A stretch of DNA of 64,000 nucleotides from Dokdonella_A sp049583635 (GCA_049583635.1 JBAUWF010000042.1:62001-126000), one strand, 5' to 3'. Positions 17,554-27,420 are shown, counted from the first letter of the stretch. Notes: a model not told the origin generated them from the letters alone. Translations and numbers: made by a program.

Positions 17554-18687
17554 TCAGTAGCTGTGTTTGTCAGCGGCGACATGGTCGGCGCTGACCTTGC
17601 CACGCATCACATAAAAGGCCCAGCTGGTGTACCAGACGACCAGCGGCACGAAGACCACGGAGAAGCCGAACATCCAAGTCAGGGTCAACTGGCTGGAACT
17701 GGAGTTCCATACCGTCAGGCTCTGCGCGGGCACGCTGCTGGAGGGAAGCAGGAACGGGAACAGAGCTACGCCGGCAGTGGCGATCACGCCGATCCATGCC
17801 AGTGCGCCGGACCACCAGGCCAGATGCGAGCGGCGTGCGCCGGCAGCCAGCAGACCAGACAGCATGCCGGCGAAACCCAGCACCGGCAGCAACCAGAGCA
17901 ACGCATGGGCATGGAAGTTGGAAAGCCAGGCACCGTCAGTGAGGGCAACCACCTGTTGCAGCGGGGTCTGCGGCACACCGGCACCCGGACTGCTGGTCAG
18001 TACGTATCCCTGCATGCCGTGCACCCAGAAACCACCCGCAGCGAACAACACGATCGCCAGCATTGCCGACAGCCGTGCCAGATTACGGCCACGCTCATAG
18101 ATCACTCCCTCTGCACCATTCATTATCGTTACCGCACCCATGAAGACCGACAACGCTGCTGACAGCAGGCCGCACAGGATAGCGAATGGGTTGAACAGAG
18201 CCAGGAACGAACCGGTATAGGTCGAGGTGATATTCCAGCTGAAGTGAAACGGCACACCCTGGAACAGGTTGCCGAATGCGGCACCGAACACCACCATCGG
18301 TACCAGGCCACTAATCAATAGAGCCCAGTCCCACATGCCGCGCCACCTGGCCGATGGCAACTTGCTGCGGTACTCGAAACCGAGTGGACGCATGATCATG
18401 CTCCACAGCAACAGCAGCATCACCACGTAGAAGCCCGAGAACGCGGTGGCATAGATCAGCGGAAACGCCGCGAACACGGCACCGCCGCCGAGCACGAACC
18501 AAACCTGATTGCCTTCCCAGTGCGGACCGACGATATTGAGCGCAACCCTGCGCTCAATATCAGTGCGCCCGACATAGCGCAGGATTGTGCCCACGCCCAT
18601 GTCCATGCCCACCATCACGGCCAGACCGCTCAGCAAGACCCCGAGCAGCAACCACCAGACGATCTGGAAAACGCCATAAGTTTCCAT
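17554..18687 (-). CDS. cydB: Cytochrome bd ubiquinol oxidase subunit II
   Basis: A 377-residue membrane protein of the CydB family, with the family N-terminal region (GVLLSGLAVMVGMDMGVG) and NIVGPHWEGNQVW loop, and about nine membrane segments. It stabilises the haem b595/d site and forms the dimer with CydA. It begins 3 bases after the cydA stop and is followed by the cydX-like gene, the usual cydABX order. Confidence 0.95.
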   Translation of the reverse strand: METYGVFQIVWWLLLGVLLSGLAVMVGMDMGVGTILRYVGRTDIERRVALNIVGPHWEGNQVWFVLGGGAVFAAFPLIYATAFSGFYVVMLLLLWSMIMRPLGFEYRSKLPSARWRGMWDWALLISGLVPMVVFGAAFGNLFQGVPFHFSWNITSTYTGSFLALFNPFAILCGLLSAALSVFMGAVTIMNGAEGVIYERGRNLARLSAMLAIVLFAAGGFWVHGMQGYVLTSSPGAGVPQTPLQQVVALTDGAWLSNFHAHALLWLLPVLGFAGMLSGLLAAGARRSHLAWWSGALAWIGVIATAGVALFPFLLPSSSVPAQSLTVWNSSSSQLTLTWMFGFSVVFVPLVVWYTSWAFYVMRGKVSADHVAADKHSY

Positions 18688-18690
18688 CGG

Positions 18691-20295
18691 TCAACCCTCC
18701 GCGTTACCGGCCAGCCGGCCGCTTTTGGCGCTGTTGTCGAGCACTGCATCGTTGTCCCAGGTGACGTCGTCATCATGCGGCTGCTCCGGACCCCTGCGGA
18801 TCGCGCGCAGCATCAGATACATCTCGGCGATGATGAACGCGGTGTAGAGCCCCACGAAGCCCACCAGCGAGAAGACCATGTAACCGATGCTGTGGGTGGA
18901 AGCAGACATCCAAGTCGGCAATACCCCATATACGGTCCAGGGCTGGCGCCCCAGTTCCGCGACCAGCCAGCCCATTTCGCATGCCAGGAACGGTACCGGA
19001 ATCATCCACACCGCGATCTTCAGGAACCAGCGCTGGTGCTCAATGTCGTTGCGCAGGCTGAAGATCACCGCGAGTACGAAGAAGGCCAGCATCGCCAGAC
19101 CCATCGCCACCATGGCGCGGAATGACCAGAAGATCGGTGCCACCTGCGGGATTGTGTCGCGAGCAGCCATGCTGATCTGCGCATCCGTTGCCTTGGTAAT
19201 GTCCTCGGCATAACGCTGCACCAGGAAGCCGTAGCCTAGATCCTTCTCGTGTGCACGGAACTGGGCAAGCGCGTCGACATCGCCCGGCTTGTTCGACAAC
19301 GTCTGGAGTGCCTCCACTGCCGGGATGCCGTTCCTTACGCGTTCGGCAGCCCGCTGCTCCAGCGTGTCGACACCGGACACGGTGCCGTTCAAGGAATGGG
19401 TGACCAGCAGCGAAAGAGCATACGGCACCTGCACCTGGCCATGGTTTGTCTGTTGTTCTTGCGAGGGAAAGGCGACCAGATTGAACGGCATGGGTGCCGG
19501 TTCGCTCTTCCACAGAGCTTCCATTGCAGCGAGCTTGGTCGGTTGCGCCTGGCCGCCGACAAAGCCGAGGGCGTCGCCTAGGGTGATTACGCCGGCAGTG
19601 GACAGCACACCGAACAGCACGGCCATGCGGAACGAGCGGCGAGCGAGTTCGATATGACGATTTTTCAGCATGTACCAGGCGCTGATGCCAGCCACGAAGA
19701 TCGCGCCGGTGACGTACCCGGCGATACTCGTATGCACGAACTTGGCCTGCGCGTCATGGCTGAAGATCAGATCAGCCAGACTGTTCAGTTCCATGCGCAT
19801 GGTGGCCGGGTTGAAGGTTGCGCCTTCTGGAGTCTGCATGAAACTGTTCGCGACAAGTATCCACAGCGCCGACAGGTTCGACCCGAGGGCGACCATGTAG
19901 GTGACGGCCAGATGCTGGCCACGCTTCATGCGGTTCCAGCCGAACACCATCATGCCGATGAACGTGGCCTCGAGGAAGAAGGCCATCAGGCCCTCGATTG
20001 CCAGCGGCGCACCGAAGATGTCGCCGACGAAACTGGAATAGAACGACCAGTTGGTACCGAACTCGAACTCCATGGTGAGGCCGGTAGCCACGCCAAGCGC
20101 GAAATTGATCAGGAAGAGTTTCCCCCAGAACTGTGTGATGTCGCGGTAGATCTGCTTGCCGGTGGTGACGTAGACCGTCTCCATTGCCGCCAGCATGAAC
20201 GACAGCCCAAGCGTCAGCGGTACAAACAGGAAGTGGTACAACGCGGTGAGTGCAAACTGCCAACGCGACAGGTCGACGACGGTGATGTCATGCAT
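18691..20295 (-). CDS. cydA: Cytochrome bd ubiquinol oxidase subunit I
   Basis: A 534-residue subunit that binds haems b558, b595 and d and oxidises quinol. Conserved features are the N-terminal LTALYHFLFVPLTLG with His21, KFVHTSIAGYVTG (b558 His), GRQPWTVYG, and a long Q-loop including GYGFLVQRYAEDI, as in E. coli-type long-Q-loop oxidases. It heads the operon cydA-B-X-(hairpin)-D-C, giving high-affinity, NO- and sulfide-tolerant respiration. A perfect FNR box at 20612-20625 and a weaker one at 20341-20354 lie upstream, with a leader of nearly 300 nt. Confidence 0.96.
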   Translation of the reverse strand: MHDITVVDLSRWQFALTALYHFLFVPLTLGLSFMLAAMETVYVTTGKQIYRDITQFWGKLFLINFALGVATGLTMEFEFGTNWSFYSSFVGDIFGAPLAIEGLMAFFLEATFIGMMVFGWNRMKRGQHLAVTYMVALGSNLSALWILVANSFMQTPEGATFNPATMRMELNSLADLIFSHDAQAKFVHTSIAGYVTGAIFVAGISAWYMLKNRHIELARRSFRMAVLFGVLSTAGVITLGDALGFVGGQAQPTKLAAMEALWKSEPAPMPFNLVAFPSQEQQTNHGQVQVPYALSLLVTHSLNGTVSGVDTLEQRAAERVRNGIPAVEALQTLSNKPGDVDALAQFRAHEKDLGYGFLVQRYAEDITKATDAQISMAARDTIPQVAPIFWSFRAMVAMGLAMLAFFVLAVIFSLRNDIEHQRWFLKIAVWMIPVPFLACEMGWLVAELGRQPWTVYGVLPTWMSASTHSIGYMVFSLVGFVGLYTAFIIAEMYLMLRAIRRGPEQPHDDDVTWDNDAVLDNSAKSGRLAGNAEG

Positions 20296-20340
20296 GGCGA
20301 AGGTTTCCGGACGGTGGTTTGGACGTGTACGTGATCATCG

Positions 20341-20354
20341 TTGCGTTCTATCAA
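20341..20354 (-). promoter_or_regulatory. Weak FNR-like box near cydA
   Basis: TTGCGTTCTATCAA matches 8 of 10 FNR positions, about 52 bp upstream of the cydA ATG and inside the predicted leader of the distal promoter. No convincing -10 follows it. It may be a secondary site or chance. Confidence 0.35.
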
Positions 20355-20584
20355 GGAGACATCGAGATGTGGACAAAAGTGGCGGACCGTTTACGGCACC
20401 GGCGATGCGTCAGAGTACTGCGCATGGTACTGCGCATGCCGAAAATTGCTGTCTGAACGGCTGGGTGGCAGTTGCAGGACTCAAGATTTGGATTTCCGGT
20501 CAACGTCCAGCGTGGGAGCGGACATGCAACGTGCAGGTCATGACGCCAGATTTGCGCATTGAGTACCCGTCCCAATCATCCAAA

Positions 20585-20625
20585 AGCATATGCCTACTCC
20601 AGTTCTGGCCATTGATTCAAATCAA
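20585..20625 (-). promoter_or_regulatory. FNR-dependent promoter of the cyd operon
   Basis: TTGATTCAAATCAA (20612-20625) is a perfect FNR box. Reading leftwards, TATGCT (20590-20585) follows with about 31 bp between centres, placing a start near 20577 and the box near -41.5. The box lies 27 bases beyond the osmC stop, so cyd transcription can start independently of the upstream sqr operon. The remaining leader (20296-20577) holds no recognisable gene. Confidence 0.75.
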
Positions 20626-20651
20626 CAGGACATCGCGAATTCACCGCTCAG

Positions 20652-21137
20652 TCAGGGCGGAACAACGCCTGCCGCGCTGTCGTGGAGAATATTCCCGCTC
20701 GCGTCGCGCACACGGACATCGACCTCGATGCCATTGCGCACACTTTCCGTGACAATGCAGAAATTCTCGAATTGCTGCAGCAGGCGTTCAAGTTGCGCGT
20801 AGTCGGACGCAAAATCCGGGAGTTCAATGGTTACCCCGATATGTGACACGCGCAAATGGTTTTTCTCGTCGCGCTCCATGCGTGCCTTCGCGCGCGTAAC
20901 GATCGTGCCCGGCGTGTTCTTGTACTTGCGCAACGAGAACAGAAGGCTGCTGCTGAGGCAATTGGCCACGGCCGCGACCAGCAGGCGCGATGGGTTGGGG
21001 CCACTGTCGCCACCGAGTGGCGCGGGTTCGTCGGTATGTAGTTCAGGAATTGATGTTTCGTTGAACGCGATGCGAAAGACGTAATCGGATTCCTGGGTCA
21101 GGGTCAGGCTGAATTCCCGGGTCTCGCTCATGCTCAT
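20652..21137 (-). CDS. OsmC-family peroxiredoxin-like protein
   Basis: A 161-residue OsmC/Ohr-fold protein. The two Cys expected for thiol chemistry are present: Cys60 in VANCLSSSLLFSL and Cys127 in FENFCIVTESVRNGI. These proteins reduce organic hydroperoxides or related sulfur oxidants; in a sulfide operon a persulfide substrate is conceivable. The ATG at 21137 overlaps the RND stop (ATGA) and has GAAGGA upstream, so it is preferred to the ATG two codons later. It is the last gene of the sqr operon. Confidence 0.85.
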   Translation of the reverse strand: MSMSETREFSLTLTQESDYVFRIAFNETSIPELHTDEPAPLGGDSGPNPSRLLVAAVANCLSSSLLFSLRKYKNTPGTIVTRAKARMERDEKNHLRVSHIGVTIELPDFASDYAQLERLLQQFENFCIVTESVRNGIEVDVRVRDASGNILHDSAAGVVPP

Positions 21138-24100
21138 GTTCCTTCGAGGGTTGGTGTTTCGTTTTGTGCGGGCCCGGAGCGTGACCGGCTCTTGCGATTG
21201 AGCCAGGCGAAATACAACAGCGGAATGATCAGCAACGTCAGCACGGTCGACACCAGGATTCCGAAGATCAGCGACACTGCGAGGCCCTGGAAAATCGGAT
21301 CGTCGATGATGAAGAAACCGCCGATCATCGCGGCGACGCCGGTCAGCACGATGGGCTTGGCGCGAACTGCCGCAGCATCTATTACCGCGTCGCGCAGCGG
21401 TCGACCTGCAGCGAGTGCGTGGTTGATGAAATCGATCAGCAGTATCGAGTTGCGCACGATGATGCCGGCGAGCGCGATCATGCCGATCATCGAGGTGGCC
21501 GTGTACTGCGCACCGACGAGTGCGTGGCCGGGCATCACGCCGATGACGGTGAGCGGGATTGGCGCCATGATGATCAGCGGCACGATATAGCTCCTGAACT
21601 GGCCGACAACCAGCAGGTAGATCAACACCAGCCCGACCGCATAGGCCAGCCCCATGTCGCGGAAGGTCTCGTAGGTGATCTGCCATTCACCATCCCACTT
21701 CACTGCAGCGCGCGTGGTGTCGGCTGGTTGCGCGATGAAGTGCTGTTGCAGCAACTGGCCGTCGACCTTGTCGTGTCCAAGTCCACCGACCAGTGAGAAC
21801 ATGCCGTACAACGGGCTGTCGGTACTGCCGGCGTCGTCGCCAGTCACCGTGGCGTAGGGCAGCAGGTCCTTGTGATAGATCGCCTTTTCCCAATTCGCGG
21901 ACTGGACACTGACCACTTCCGACAGCGGTACAAGTGCTCCGCTGTCTGCGCGCAGGCGCAGCGCAAGTAGTTGCGCGAGCGAAGCCTGGTCACCCGCCGG
22001 CAGGCGCAGGCGTACCGGTACGGCATACTTCGCTTGGCCATCCATCAAATAGGTCGCGTCGTCAGAGGACAGCGCCGATCGCAGGGTCTGCGCGATCGTC
22101 GCCTGATCGAGACCGAGGCGTGCGGCGCGTACCCGATCGACCACCATGATCTCGCGTGGCGCATCGGCTTCCACGCTGGTATCGACATCGACGATATCCG
22201 GATTCGCGCGAAACTTTTTCTCAAGCCCGAGCGCGACCTTGCGCACCGTGGCGTAGTCGGGGCCGTAGACTTCGGCAACGATCGGCGCAAGCACCGGGGG
22301 TCCTGGCGGCACCTCGACGACTTTCACCGAGGCCCCGTATTGTGCGCCGATCCTTGCCAGCGCTGGTCGCACGGCCAGCGCGATGGCATGGCTCTGGCGG
22401 CTGCGTTCGTGCTTGTCCACCAGATTCACCTGCAGATCGCCCACCAGCGGCCCGTTGCGCAGGTAGTACTGGCGCACGAGTCCATTGAAAGTGATCGGCG
22501 CCGGGGTGCCGGCATAACCCTGCCAGTCCTTCACTTCGGGAACTTTGGCCACCACGCCGGCAAGATCACCGAGCAGTTGATTGGTACGCTCGAGCGTGCT
22601 GCCTTCCGGCATGTCGACGACGATCTGGAATTCGGACTTGTTGTCGAATGGCAGCATCTTGAGGATCACGGCCTTGATCAAGACCAACCCGACAGCCGCG
22701 AGCACGAGCAGACCGACTGCGGCGAACAGCAGGCGACGACGGCGCGGCGCGCGATCGCTGGCGAGGAACGGCAACATCGCGCGACGGAAAAGGCGATGCA
22801 GCCAACTGCCGCTCGGTTCTGCACTGGCACCTTCGTCGGAATGTGGAGAAGGATGATGGCCTAGCAACTTCAGCGCCAGCCAGGGGGTGACCACCAGCGC
22901 GACGGCCAGCGAGAGCAGCATTCCAGCCGATGCGTTGATCGGTATCGGCCGCATGTACGGCCCCATCAATCCGGACACGAACGCCATCGGCAGCAGCGCC
23001 GCGATCACCGTGAATGTGGCGAGAATCGTCGGGCCGCCGACTTCGCTGACCGCTTCTGGAATGGCCTGGCCGAGGCTGCGACCGCCGAGTCGCATATGCC
23101 GATGGATATTCTCGACGATCACGATGGCATCGTCGACGAGGATGCCGATCGAAAATATCAAAGCGAACAGGGAAACCCGGTTGATCGTGAAGCCCATCGC
23201 CCATGACGCGAACAGGGTCAGCATCAGCGTGATGATGACGGCGCTGCCGACGACGATTGCCTCGCGCCAACCGAGTGCGAACAACACGAGCAACACGACC
23301 GACAGGGTCGCGAACATCAGCTTGTGGATCAGCTTGTCGGCCTTGTCGGTAGCGGTCTGACCATAATCGCGGGTCACCGTCACGTGTATGCCGGCGGGAA
23401 TCACCACACCCTCAAGCGCGGTCAGGCGTGCTGCGATCGTGTTGGTAATATCGGCTGCATTGGTGCCTGCCTTCTTGGCAATCGCGATAGTCACCGCGGG
23501 AGCCGTGCCGGTTGCCGGACCGTCCTTGTGCGCCGGCGCGCCGAACCAGACGTAGTGGCTTGGCAGATCGGCACCCTGATGAATGCGTGCAACGTCGGCG
23601 AGAAAAACCGGCTGGCCGTTTTTGAGCCCGATCACCAGATTCGAGACATCCCTCGCATCGGCGAGAAAACTACCGGCGGTGACAGGAATGTCGCGATTGC
23701 CGGACACACGATCGCCGGCTTGGGTGACGACATTGGCTGCCTTCAATGCATTGGCAAGATCGTTGATCGACATGCCATACGCCGCCAATTTTGCCGCATC
23801 CAGATCGACGACAACCGCGCGCTCGGGCGCGCCGACCGTATAGACGTCGCGCGTGCCGGGAACGCGCTTCAATTCCGTTTCCAGTGCGTGCGCGACCTCG
23901 GCCAGCTGAGTCGGACCCTGAACCGGGTCGTCACTCCACAGCGTCAGCGTCATCACCGGCACATCGTCGATACCCATCGGCCGGATCAGGGGTTGGCCGA
24001 CGCCGAGGCCGGAGGGAACAAAGTCCTGATTCTGGAATACCTGGTTGTACAACCTCACGATCGCGGTCTGGCGTGGCACGCCGACCTGGAATTCGACCGT

Positions 24101-24397
24101 GATCACCGCCATCCCTGGTCGGCTGACCGAATAGACATGCTTGACGCCTTCGATTTCCGCCAGTTTCTGTTCGAGCGGAAACGCAACCAGATTCTCGACA
24201 TCGCGTACGTCGGCGCCGGGAAACGGCACCATCACGTTGGCCATGGTGACGTCGATCTGGGGTTCTTCTTCGCGCGGCGTGATGAGCGTCGCCGCCAGTC
24301 CAAGCAGAACGGCGGCAATCGCGAGGATGGGCGTCAGTGGCGAAGACTGGAACGCGCGGGCGATTCGACCGGAAAAGCCCAGTCGGGGCTCGCTCAT
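21134..24397 (-). CDS. RND-family efflux pump, inner-membrane subunit
   Basis: A 1,087-residue AcrB/MdtB-like transporter with 12 helices and two large periplasmic loops. The TM4 proton-relay pair Asp-Asp is visible in IFSIGILVDDAIVIVEN, and GIIVRNSILLIDFINH marks TM10-11. It exports substrates by proton exchange together with the adjacent adaptor. Its start overlaps the adaptor stop by 4 bases. No TolC-type outer-membrane gene is nearby, so the pump must borrow one. Substrate unknown; the sqr/ArsR setting suggests sulfur species, thiol-reactive compounds or metals. Confidence 0.92.
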   Translation of the reverse strand: MSEPRLGFSGRIARAFQSSPLTPILAIAAVLLGLAATLITPREEEPQIDVTMANVMVPFPGADVRDVENLVAFPLEQKLAEIEGVKHVYSVSRPGMAVITVEFQVGVPRQTAIVRLYNQVFQNQDFVPSGLGVGQPLIRPMGIDDVPVMTLTLWSDDPVQGPTQLAEVAHALETELKRVPGTRDVYTVGAPERAVVVDLDAAKLAAYGMSINDLANALKAANVVTQAGDRVSGNRDIPVTAGSFLADARDVSNLVIGLKNGQPVFLADVARIHQGADLPSHYVWFGAPAHKDGPATGTAPAVTIAIAKKAGTNAADITNTIAARLTALEGVVIPAGIHVTVTRDYGQTATDKADKLIHKLMFATLSVVLLVLFALGWREAIVVGSAVIITLMLTLFASWAMGFTINRVSLFALIFSIGILVDDAIVIVENIHRHMRLGGRSLGQAIPEAVSEVGGPTILATFTVIAALLPMAFVSGLMGPYMRPIPINASAGMLLSLAVALVVTPWLALKLLGHHPSPHSDEGASAEPSGSWLHRLFRRAMLPFLASDRAPRRRRLLFAAVGLLVLAAVGLVLIKAVILKMLPFDNKSEFQIVVDMPEGSTLERTNQLLGDLAGVVAKVPEVKDWQGYAGTPAPITFNGLVRQYYLRNGPLVGDLQVNLVDKHERSRQSHAIALAVRPALARIGAQYGASVKVVEVPPGPPVLAPIVAEVYGPDYATVRKVALGLEKKFRANPDIVDVDTSVEADAPREIMVVDRVRAARLGLDQATIAQTLRSALSSDDATYLMDGQAKYAVPVRLRLPAGDQASLAQLLALRLRADSGALVPLSEVVSVQSANWEKAIYHKDLLPYATVTGDDAGSTDSPLYGMFSLVGGLGHDKVDGQLLQQHFIAQPADTTRAAVKWDGEWQITYETFRDMGLAYAVGLVLIYLLVVGQFRSYIVPLIIMAPIPLTVIGVMPGHALVGAQYTATSMIGMIALAGIIVRNSILLIDFINHALAAGRPLRDAVIDAAAVRAKPIVLTGVAAMIGGFFIIDDPIFQGLAVSLIFGILVSTVLTLLIIPLLYFAWLNRKSRSRSGPAQNETPTLEGT

Positions 24398-25479
24398 GTT
24401 TTCGCACCGGTGCGTTGCTCGAGCAGCCAGCGCGCAGCGGCCGCCGGATCGGTGACGACTTTTTCGCCGTCATCGAGACCGGCGAGAATTTCGATACGAT
24501 TGCCGTTGCGATCACCGGCACGCACCTGCCGCAGGCTTACGCCGTGATCGCCGAGCACATACACGCCGAGCATCTCACCACGCCGGATCAAGCTCGATTC
24601 CGGGATCAGCAAGTAGCTAGCCTCGCCGATCGCGAAGGCGACCTTCACGGTCATGCCTGGATACAAGTGGGTGTTGTCGCCCGGCAATTCCATGCGCACG
24701 TTGAACGTGTGCGTTTGCGGATCGGCATACGGGAAGACGGTCACCTTGCTCGCAGATACTCGCCGCCCGCTGTCGTTATCGAGCAACACCTCTGCGCTGG
24801 CGAATTTGCGAATTGCTGCAATTGCCGACTGCGGCACCTGCACGGTGACGCGCAGATCCTTGAGCGATGCCATCGCGATCAGCCGTTGTGGTGCCGGCGG
24901 TCCTGCCTGCACCGACTCGCCCACGTGCACGTAGCGATGTGTGATGACGCCGGCATACGGCGCGCGCACCACGGTGTAGTCGAGTTGCTGGCCGATCTGA
25001 CGCGACTGGGCCTCGGCTGAACGAAGTGCGGCGAGAGCGGCATCGCGCGCCGCCAGCGCCTGATCGAGCACCGCTTTGGCCACCAGGCCGCGAGCGTAGA
25101 TTGCAGCGTTGCGCTTGTAGGACGCTTGCGCGTCCGTATACGTGGCACGCGCGGATGCAATCTGCGCTTGCGCGGCCGTGCGCGCGGACTTCTGCTCGAC
25201 GTCGGTGAAGCGCACGATGACCGCGCCTTCCGGCACGCTGTCGTTGACGTCGTAAGGCAATTCAAGCACGCGTGCCGTGGTCTGCGCCGACAGGGTGACC
25301 TCATGCACGGCCTCGACGACGCCATCCCAGACCTGCTCGCGTCGCGCCTTCTCGGTATGCACAACCTGTGCAGCGAGATCCGGCGCCGCGGCCACGGATG
25401 TGGCAGGCGGCGACTTCGCGCTGCACGCAGCCAACAGGCCGATTGCGACAAGGCTTGCGAGCGGGCGGCCGATGCACAT
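24394..25479 (-). CDS. RND efflux membrane-fusion (adaptor) lipoprotein
   Basis: A 361-residue HlyD/AcrA-type adaptor. The N-terminus is a lipoprotein signal with lipobox LLAACS. Then come a split lipoyl domain (VLELPYDVNDSVPEGAVIVRF and later VVRAPYAGVITHRYVHVG), an alpha-hairpin with an Ala-rich heptad (AAQAQIASARATYTDAQ), and a beta-barrel region. It links the RND pump to an outer-membrane channel. It follows the DUF302 stop by 2 bases and overlaps the RND start. Confidence 0.9.
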   Translation of the reverse strand: MCIGRPLASLVAIGLLAACSAKSPPATSVAAAPDLAAQVVHTEKARREQVWDGVVEAVHEVTLSAQTTARVLELPYDVNDSVPEGAVIVRFTDVEQKSARTAAQAQIASARATYTDAQASYKRNAAIYARGLVAKAVLDQALAARDAALAALRSAEAQSRQIGQQLDYTVVRAPYAGVITHRYVHVGESVQAGPPAPQRLIAMASLKDLRVTVQVPQSAIAAIRKFASAEVLLDNDSGRRVSASKVTVFPYADPQTHTFNVRMELPGDNTHLYPGMTVKVAFAIGEASYLLIPESSLIRRGEMLGVYVLGDHGVSLRQVRAGDRNGNRIEILAGLDDGEKVVTDPAAAARWLLEQRTGAKT

Positions 25480-25481
25480 GA

Positions 25482-25865
25482 TCAGGCGGCCTCATCGATC
25501 ATGCGCATCGTCTCGCTCTCGACCTCGTGCGCGATCGCCGTCAAAGCCGGATCCTGCGACAGCATGCCGAGCATCGGCACCGGCTTGATCATGCCGATAC
25601 GTGTCTTGCCATTCTCGGTGTAGACCGAAATGCGGCAGGGCAGGGCCATGTTCATGCGCATGTCCGACGCCAGCACTTTGGCCGCCTGCTCCGGATTGCA
25701 GACCTCGAATACCTTGCATTGCTCCTCGAACGCGGCGCCCTTGGCGCGCAACGTTGCGCCGAGATCGTGCACGTGGAGGATGCCGAAGTGGTGCCGCCTG
25801 ACGGCCGTATCGAGATCTTCGGCCGCCTGAGCGAACGATTTGCCCGTTTCAACGACGTAGTACAT
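25482..25865 (-). CDS. DUF302-domain protein
   Basis: A 127-residue protein with the DUF302 core (fold related to AF_2198): GILHVHDLGATLRAKG, CKVFEVCNPEQAAKVL and LPCRISVYTENGKTRIGMI. Three Cys (about 50, 56 and 77) may matter in a sulfide setting. Biochemical function is not established. GAGGTGAT precedes the ATG. DUF302 genes recur beside sulfide and thiosulfate oxidation genes and beside DUF2892 genes, as here. Confidence 0.8.
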   Translation of the reverse strand: MYYVVETGKSFAQAAEDLDTAVRRHHFGILHVHDLGATLRAKGAAFEEQCKVFEVCNPEQAAKVLASDMRMNMALPCRISVYTENGKTRIGMIKPVPMLGMLSQDPALTAIAHEVESETMRMIDEAA

Positions 25866-25894
25866 GGATCACCTCAAAGTCCGGGCGCAACCAT

Positions 25895-26101
25895 TCACGA
25901 CGGAAATGCGCTGCCGGATTTCGCGCCGAACACGCGCAGAATCCTGGCCAGCGGGCAGAATCCCGTGAACGCCGACTGCAGGAGGTTCACGCCAACGAAA
26001 AGAGTCAGCAGCAGCCACCAGGATGATGCGAAATAGGCGAGCGTCACGCTGAGCACGATGACGGTACCAGCGAACGCGATAACGAATCGATCGATATTCA
26101 T
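25895..26101 (-). CDS. DUF2892 (YgaP-like) small membrane protein
   Basis: A 68-residue protein starting MNIDRFVIAFAGTVIVLS with two membrane helices and the family motif GFCPLARIL near the C-terminus. It matches the membrane part of E. coli YgaP, which elsewhere is fused to a rhodanese. GAGGAGAACC gives a strong ribosome site for the ATG at 26101. Its position between sqr and DUF302 suggests a role in membrane sulfur traffic. Confidence 0.85.
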   Translation of the reverse strand: MNIDRFVIAFAGTVIVLSVTLAYFASSWWLLLTLFVGVNLLQSAFTGFCPLARILRVFGAKSGSAFPS

Positions 26102-26139
26102 GAAGGTTCTCCTCAATGCAGGGAATGTGATCCGGAACG

Positions 26140-27420
26140 TCAGTCGGGCGCCTTCAGCCGCTCGATTCCGAGCGCCTTCAAGACGTATTTCTCGTACACG
26201 GGATCAGTACTGCCGGTGCGGATCTTGCGCAGGTAGTACTTTTCGAAAGCGACCTTGGCCAGGTGCACCCACTTGCCGACCTTGGCCCACGTGACATTGC
26301 GCGGCGGTATCTGCGGCAACGCGACGAAGGCCGCGCCGGTATCACCCATATCGGCCAGGCACACGGCATTCCAGGTTGCCCGCGCCGTGCCGGGACGACC
26401 GGCCAACTCGTCGCGCAGATTGTGCGCGATCGCGGTCACCATCGACTCGATCATGAATCCGGTCTTCGGCGCACCGGTTGGCACCGGGGTTGCTTCGACC
26501 GGCGGAATCGCGACGCAGACTCCGGCCGAGTAAATATTGCGAAAGGCCGGATTGCGTTGATGCTCGTCGATCAGGATGAAGCCGCGGGGATTGGTCAGAC
26601 CCTCGATCCCGCGCACTGCCGGCACCCCGGTGAACGCCGGCAGCAGCATTGCGAATTCAAACGGCACCTCATGCGATTGCAGCGCTGTGCCGCGTGCATC
26701 CATCTCATCGACCTTGACCAAACCCTGTTCCACTGCATTGACGCGTGCATTGCAGATCCATTTGATGTGACGCTGTCGCAGTTCTGCTTCGAGCAGCCCC
26801 TTGGAATCGCCGACGCCCCCGAGACCCATGTGCCCGATATAGGGTTCCGACGTTATGTAGGTCATCGGCACGCGATCGCGCAGCTTGCGCTTGCGCAGAT
26901 CGGCATCGAGGATCATCGCGAACTCGTAGGCAGGGCCGAAGCAGCTCGCGCCCTGCACCGCTCCGACGACGATCGGCCCAGGCTTCTTGAGGAATGCCTC
27001 GTAGGCTTTCCAGGCCGTTTCCGCGTGCGGCCCGGTGCACACCGATTCGGTAAAGCCCGGGGCCGGACCCAGTCCCGGCACCTCGTCGAAGGCCAGACGC
27101 GGCCCGGTCGTGATGACGAGATAGTCGTAGTCCTGGAGACGGCCATCGCTCAGGCGAACGCGGTTCTCGCTGGCCAGCACCGTCTCCACCGGCACATCGA
27201 TGAAGCCGATGTCATGCTTTTTGAGAGCACCGGCCACGTCGATGCGAATGTCCTCGGCCTTGCGCCAGCCGATCGCCACCCATGGGTTGGACGGAGTGAA
27301 ATTGAAAAACGGCCCATCGCCGATCACCGTGATCGAATGCGCCGGCTCCAGCGCGGCCCTGATTTCGTAGGCAGCGGCCATGCCACCCAGACCCGCACCC
27401 AGAATCACGATGTTTGCCAT
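26140..27420 (-). CDS. sqr: Sulfide:quinone oxidoreductase
   Basis: A 426-residue FAD-dependent membrane-associated disulfide reductase that oxidises sulfide and passes electrons to quinone. The N-terminus has the dinucleotide-binding IVILGAGLGGMAAAYEI. The three Cys known from Acidithiobacillus SQR are present: Cys128 (ESVCTG), Cys160 (QGASCFGPAYEF) and Cys354 (NAVCLADMGDTGAAF). An extra Cys302 lies in SAGVCVAIPPVEATPVPTG. GGAGGACAGG precedes the ATG at 27420; the upstream in-frame extension would include the FNR-like box and is rejected. It leads the operon sqr-DUF2892-DUF302-adaptor-RND-osmC, divergent from arsR. Confidence 0.92.
   Translation of the reverse strand: MANIVILGAGLGGMAAAYEIRAALEPAHSITVIGDGPFFNFTPSNPWVAIGWRKAEDIRIDVAGALKKHDIGFIDVPVETVLASENRVRLSDGRLQDYDYLVITTGPRLAFDEVPGLGPAPGFTESVCTGPHAETAWKAYEAFLKKPGPIVVGAVQGASCFGPAYEFAMILDADLRKRKLRDRVPMTYITSEPYIGHMGLGGVGDSKGLLEAELRQRHIKWICNARVNAVEQGLVKVDEMDARGTALQSHEVPFEFAMLLPAFTGVPAVRGIEGLTNPRGFILIDEHQRNPAFRNIYSAGVCVAIPPVEATPVPTGAPKTGFMIESMVTAIAHNLRDELAGRPGTARATWNAVCLADMGDTGAAFVALPQIPPRNVTWAKVGKWVHLAKVAFEKYYLRKIRTGSTDPVYEKYVLKALGIERLKAPD

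Noticed and set aside
20351..20575. Reverse ORF in the cyd leader as a leader peptide
   Set aside because: It starts at TTG without a ribosome site and shows no regulatory codon pattern.
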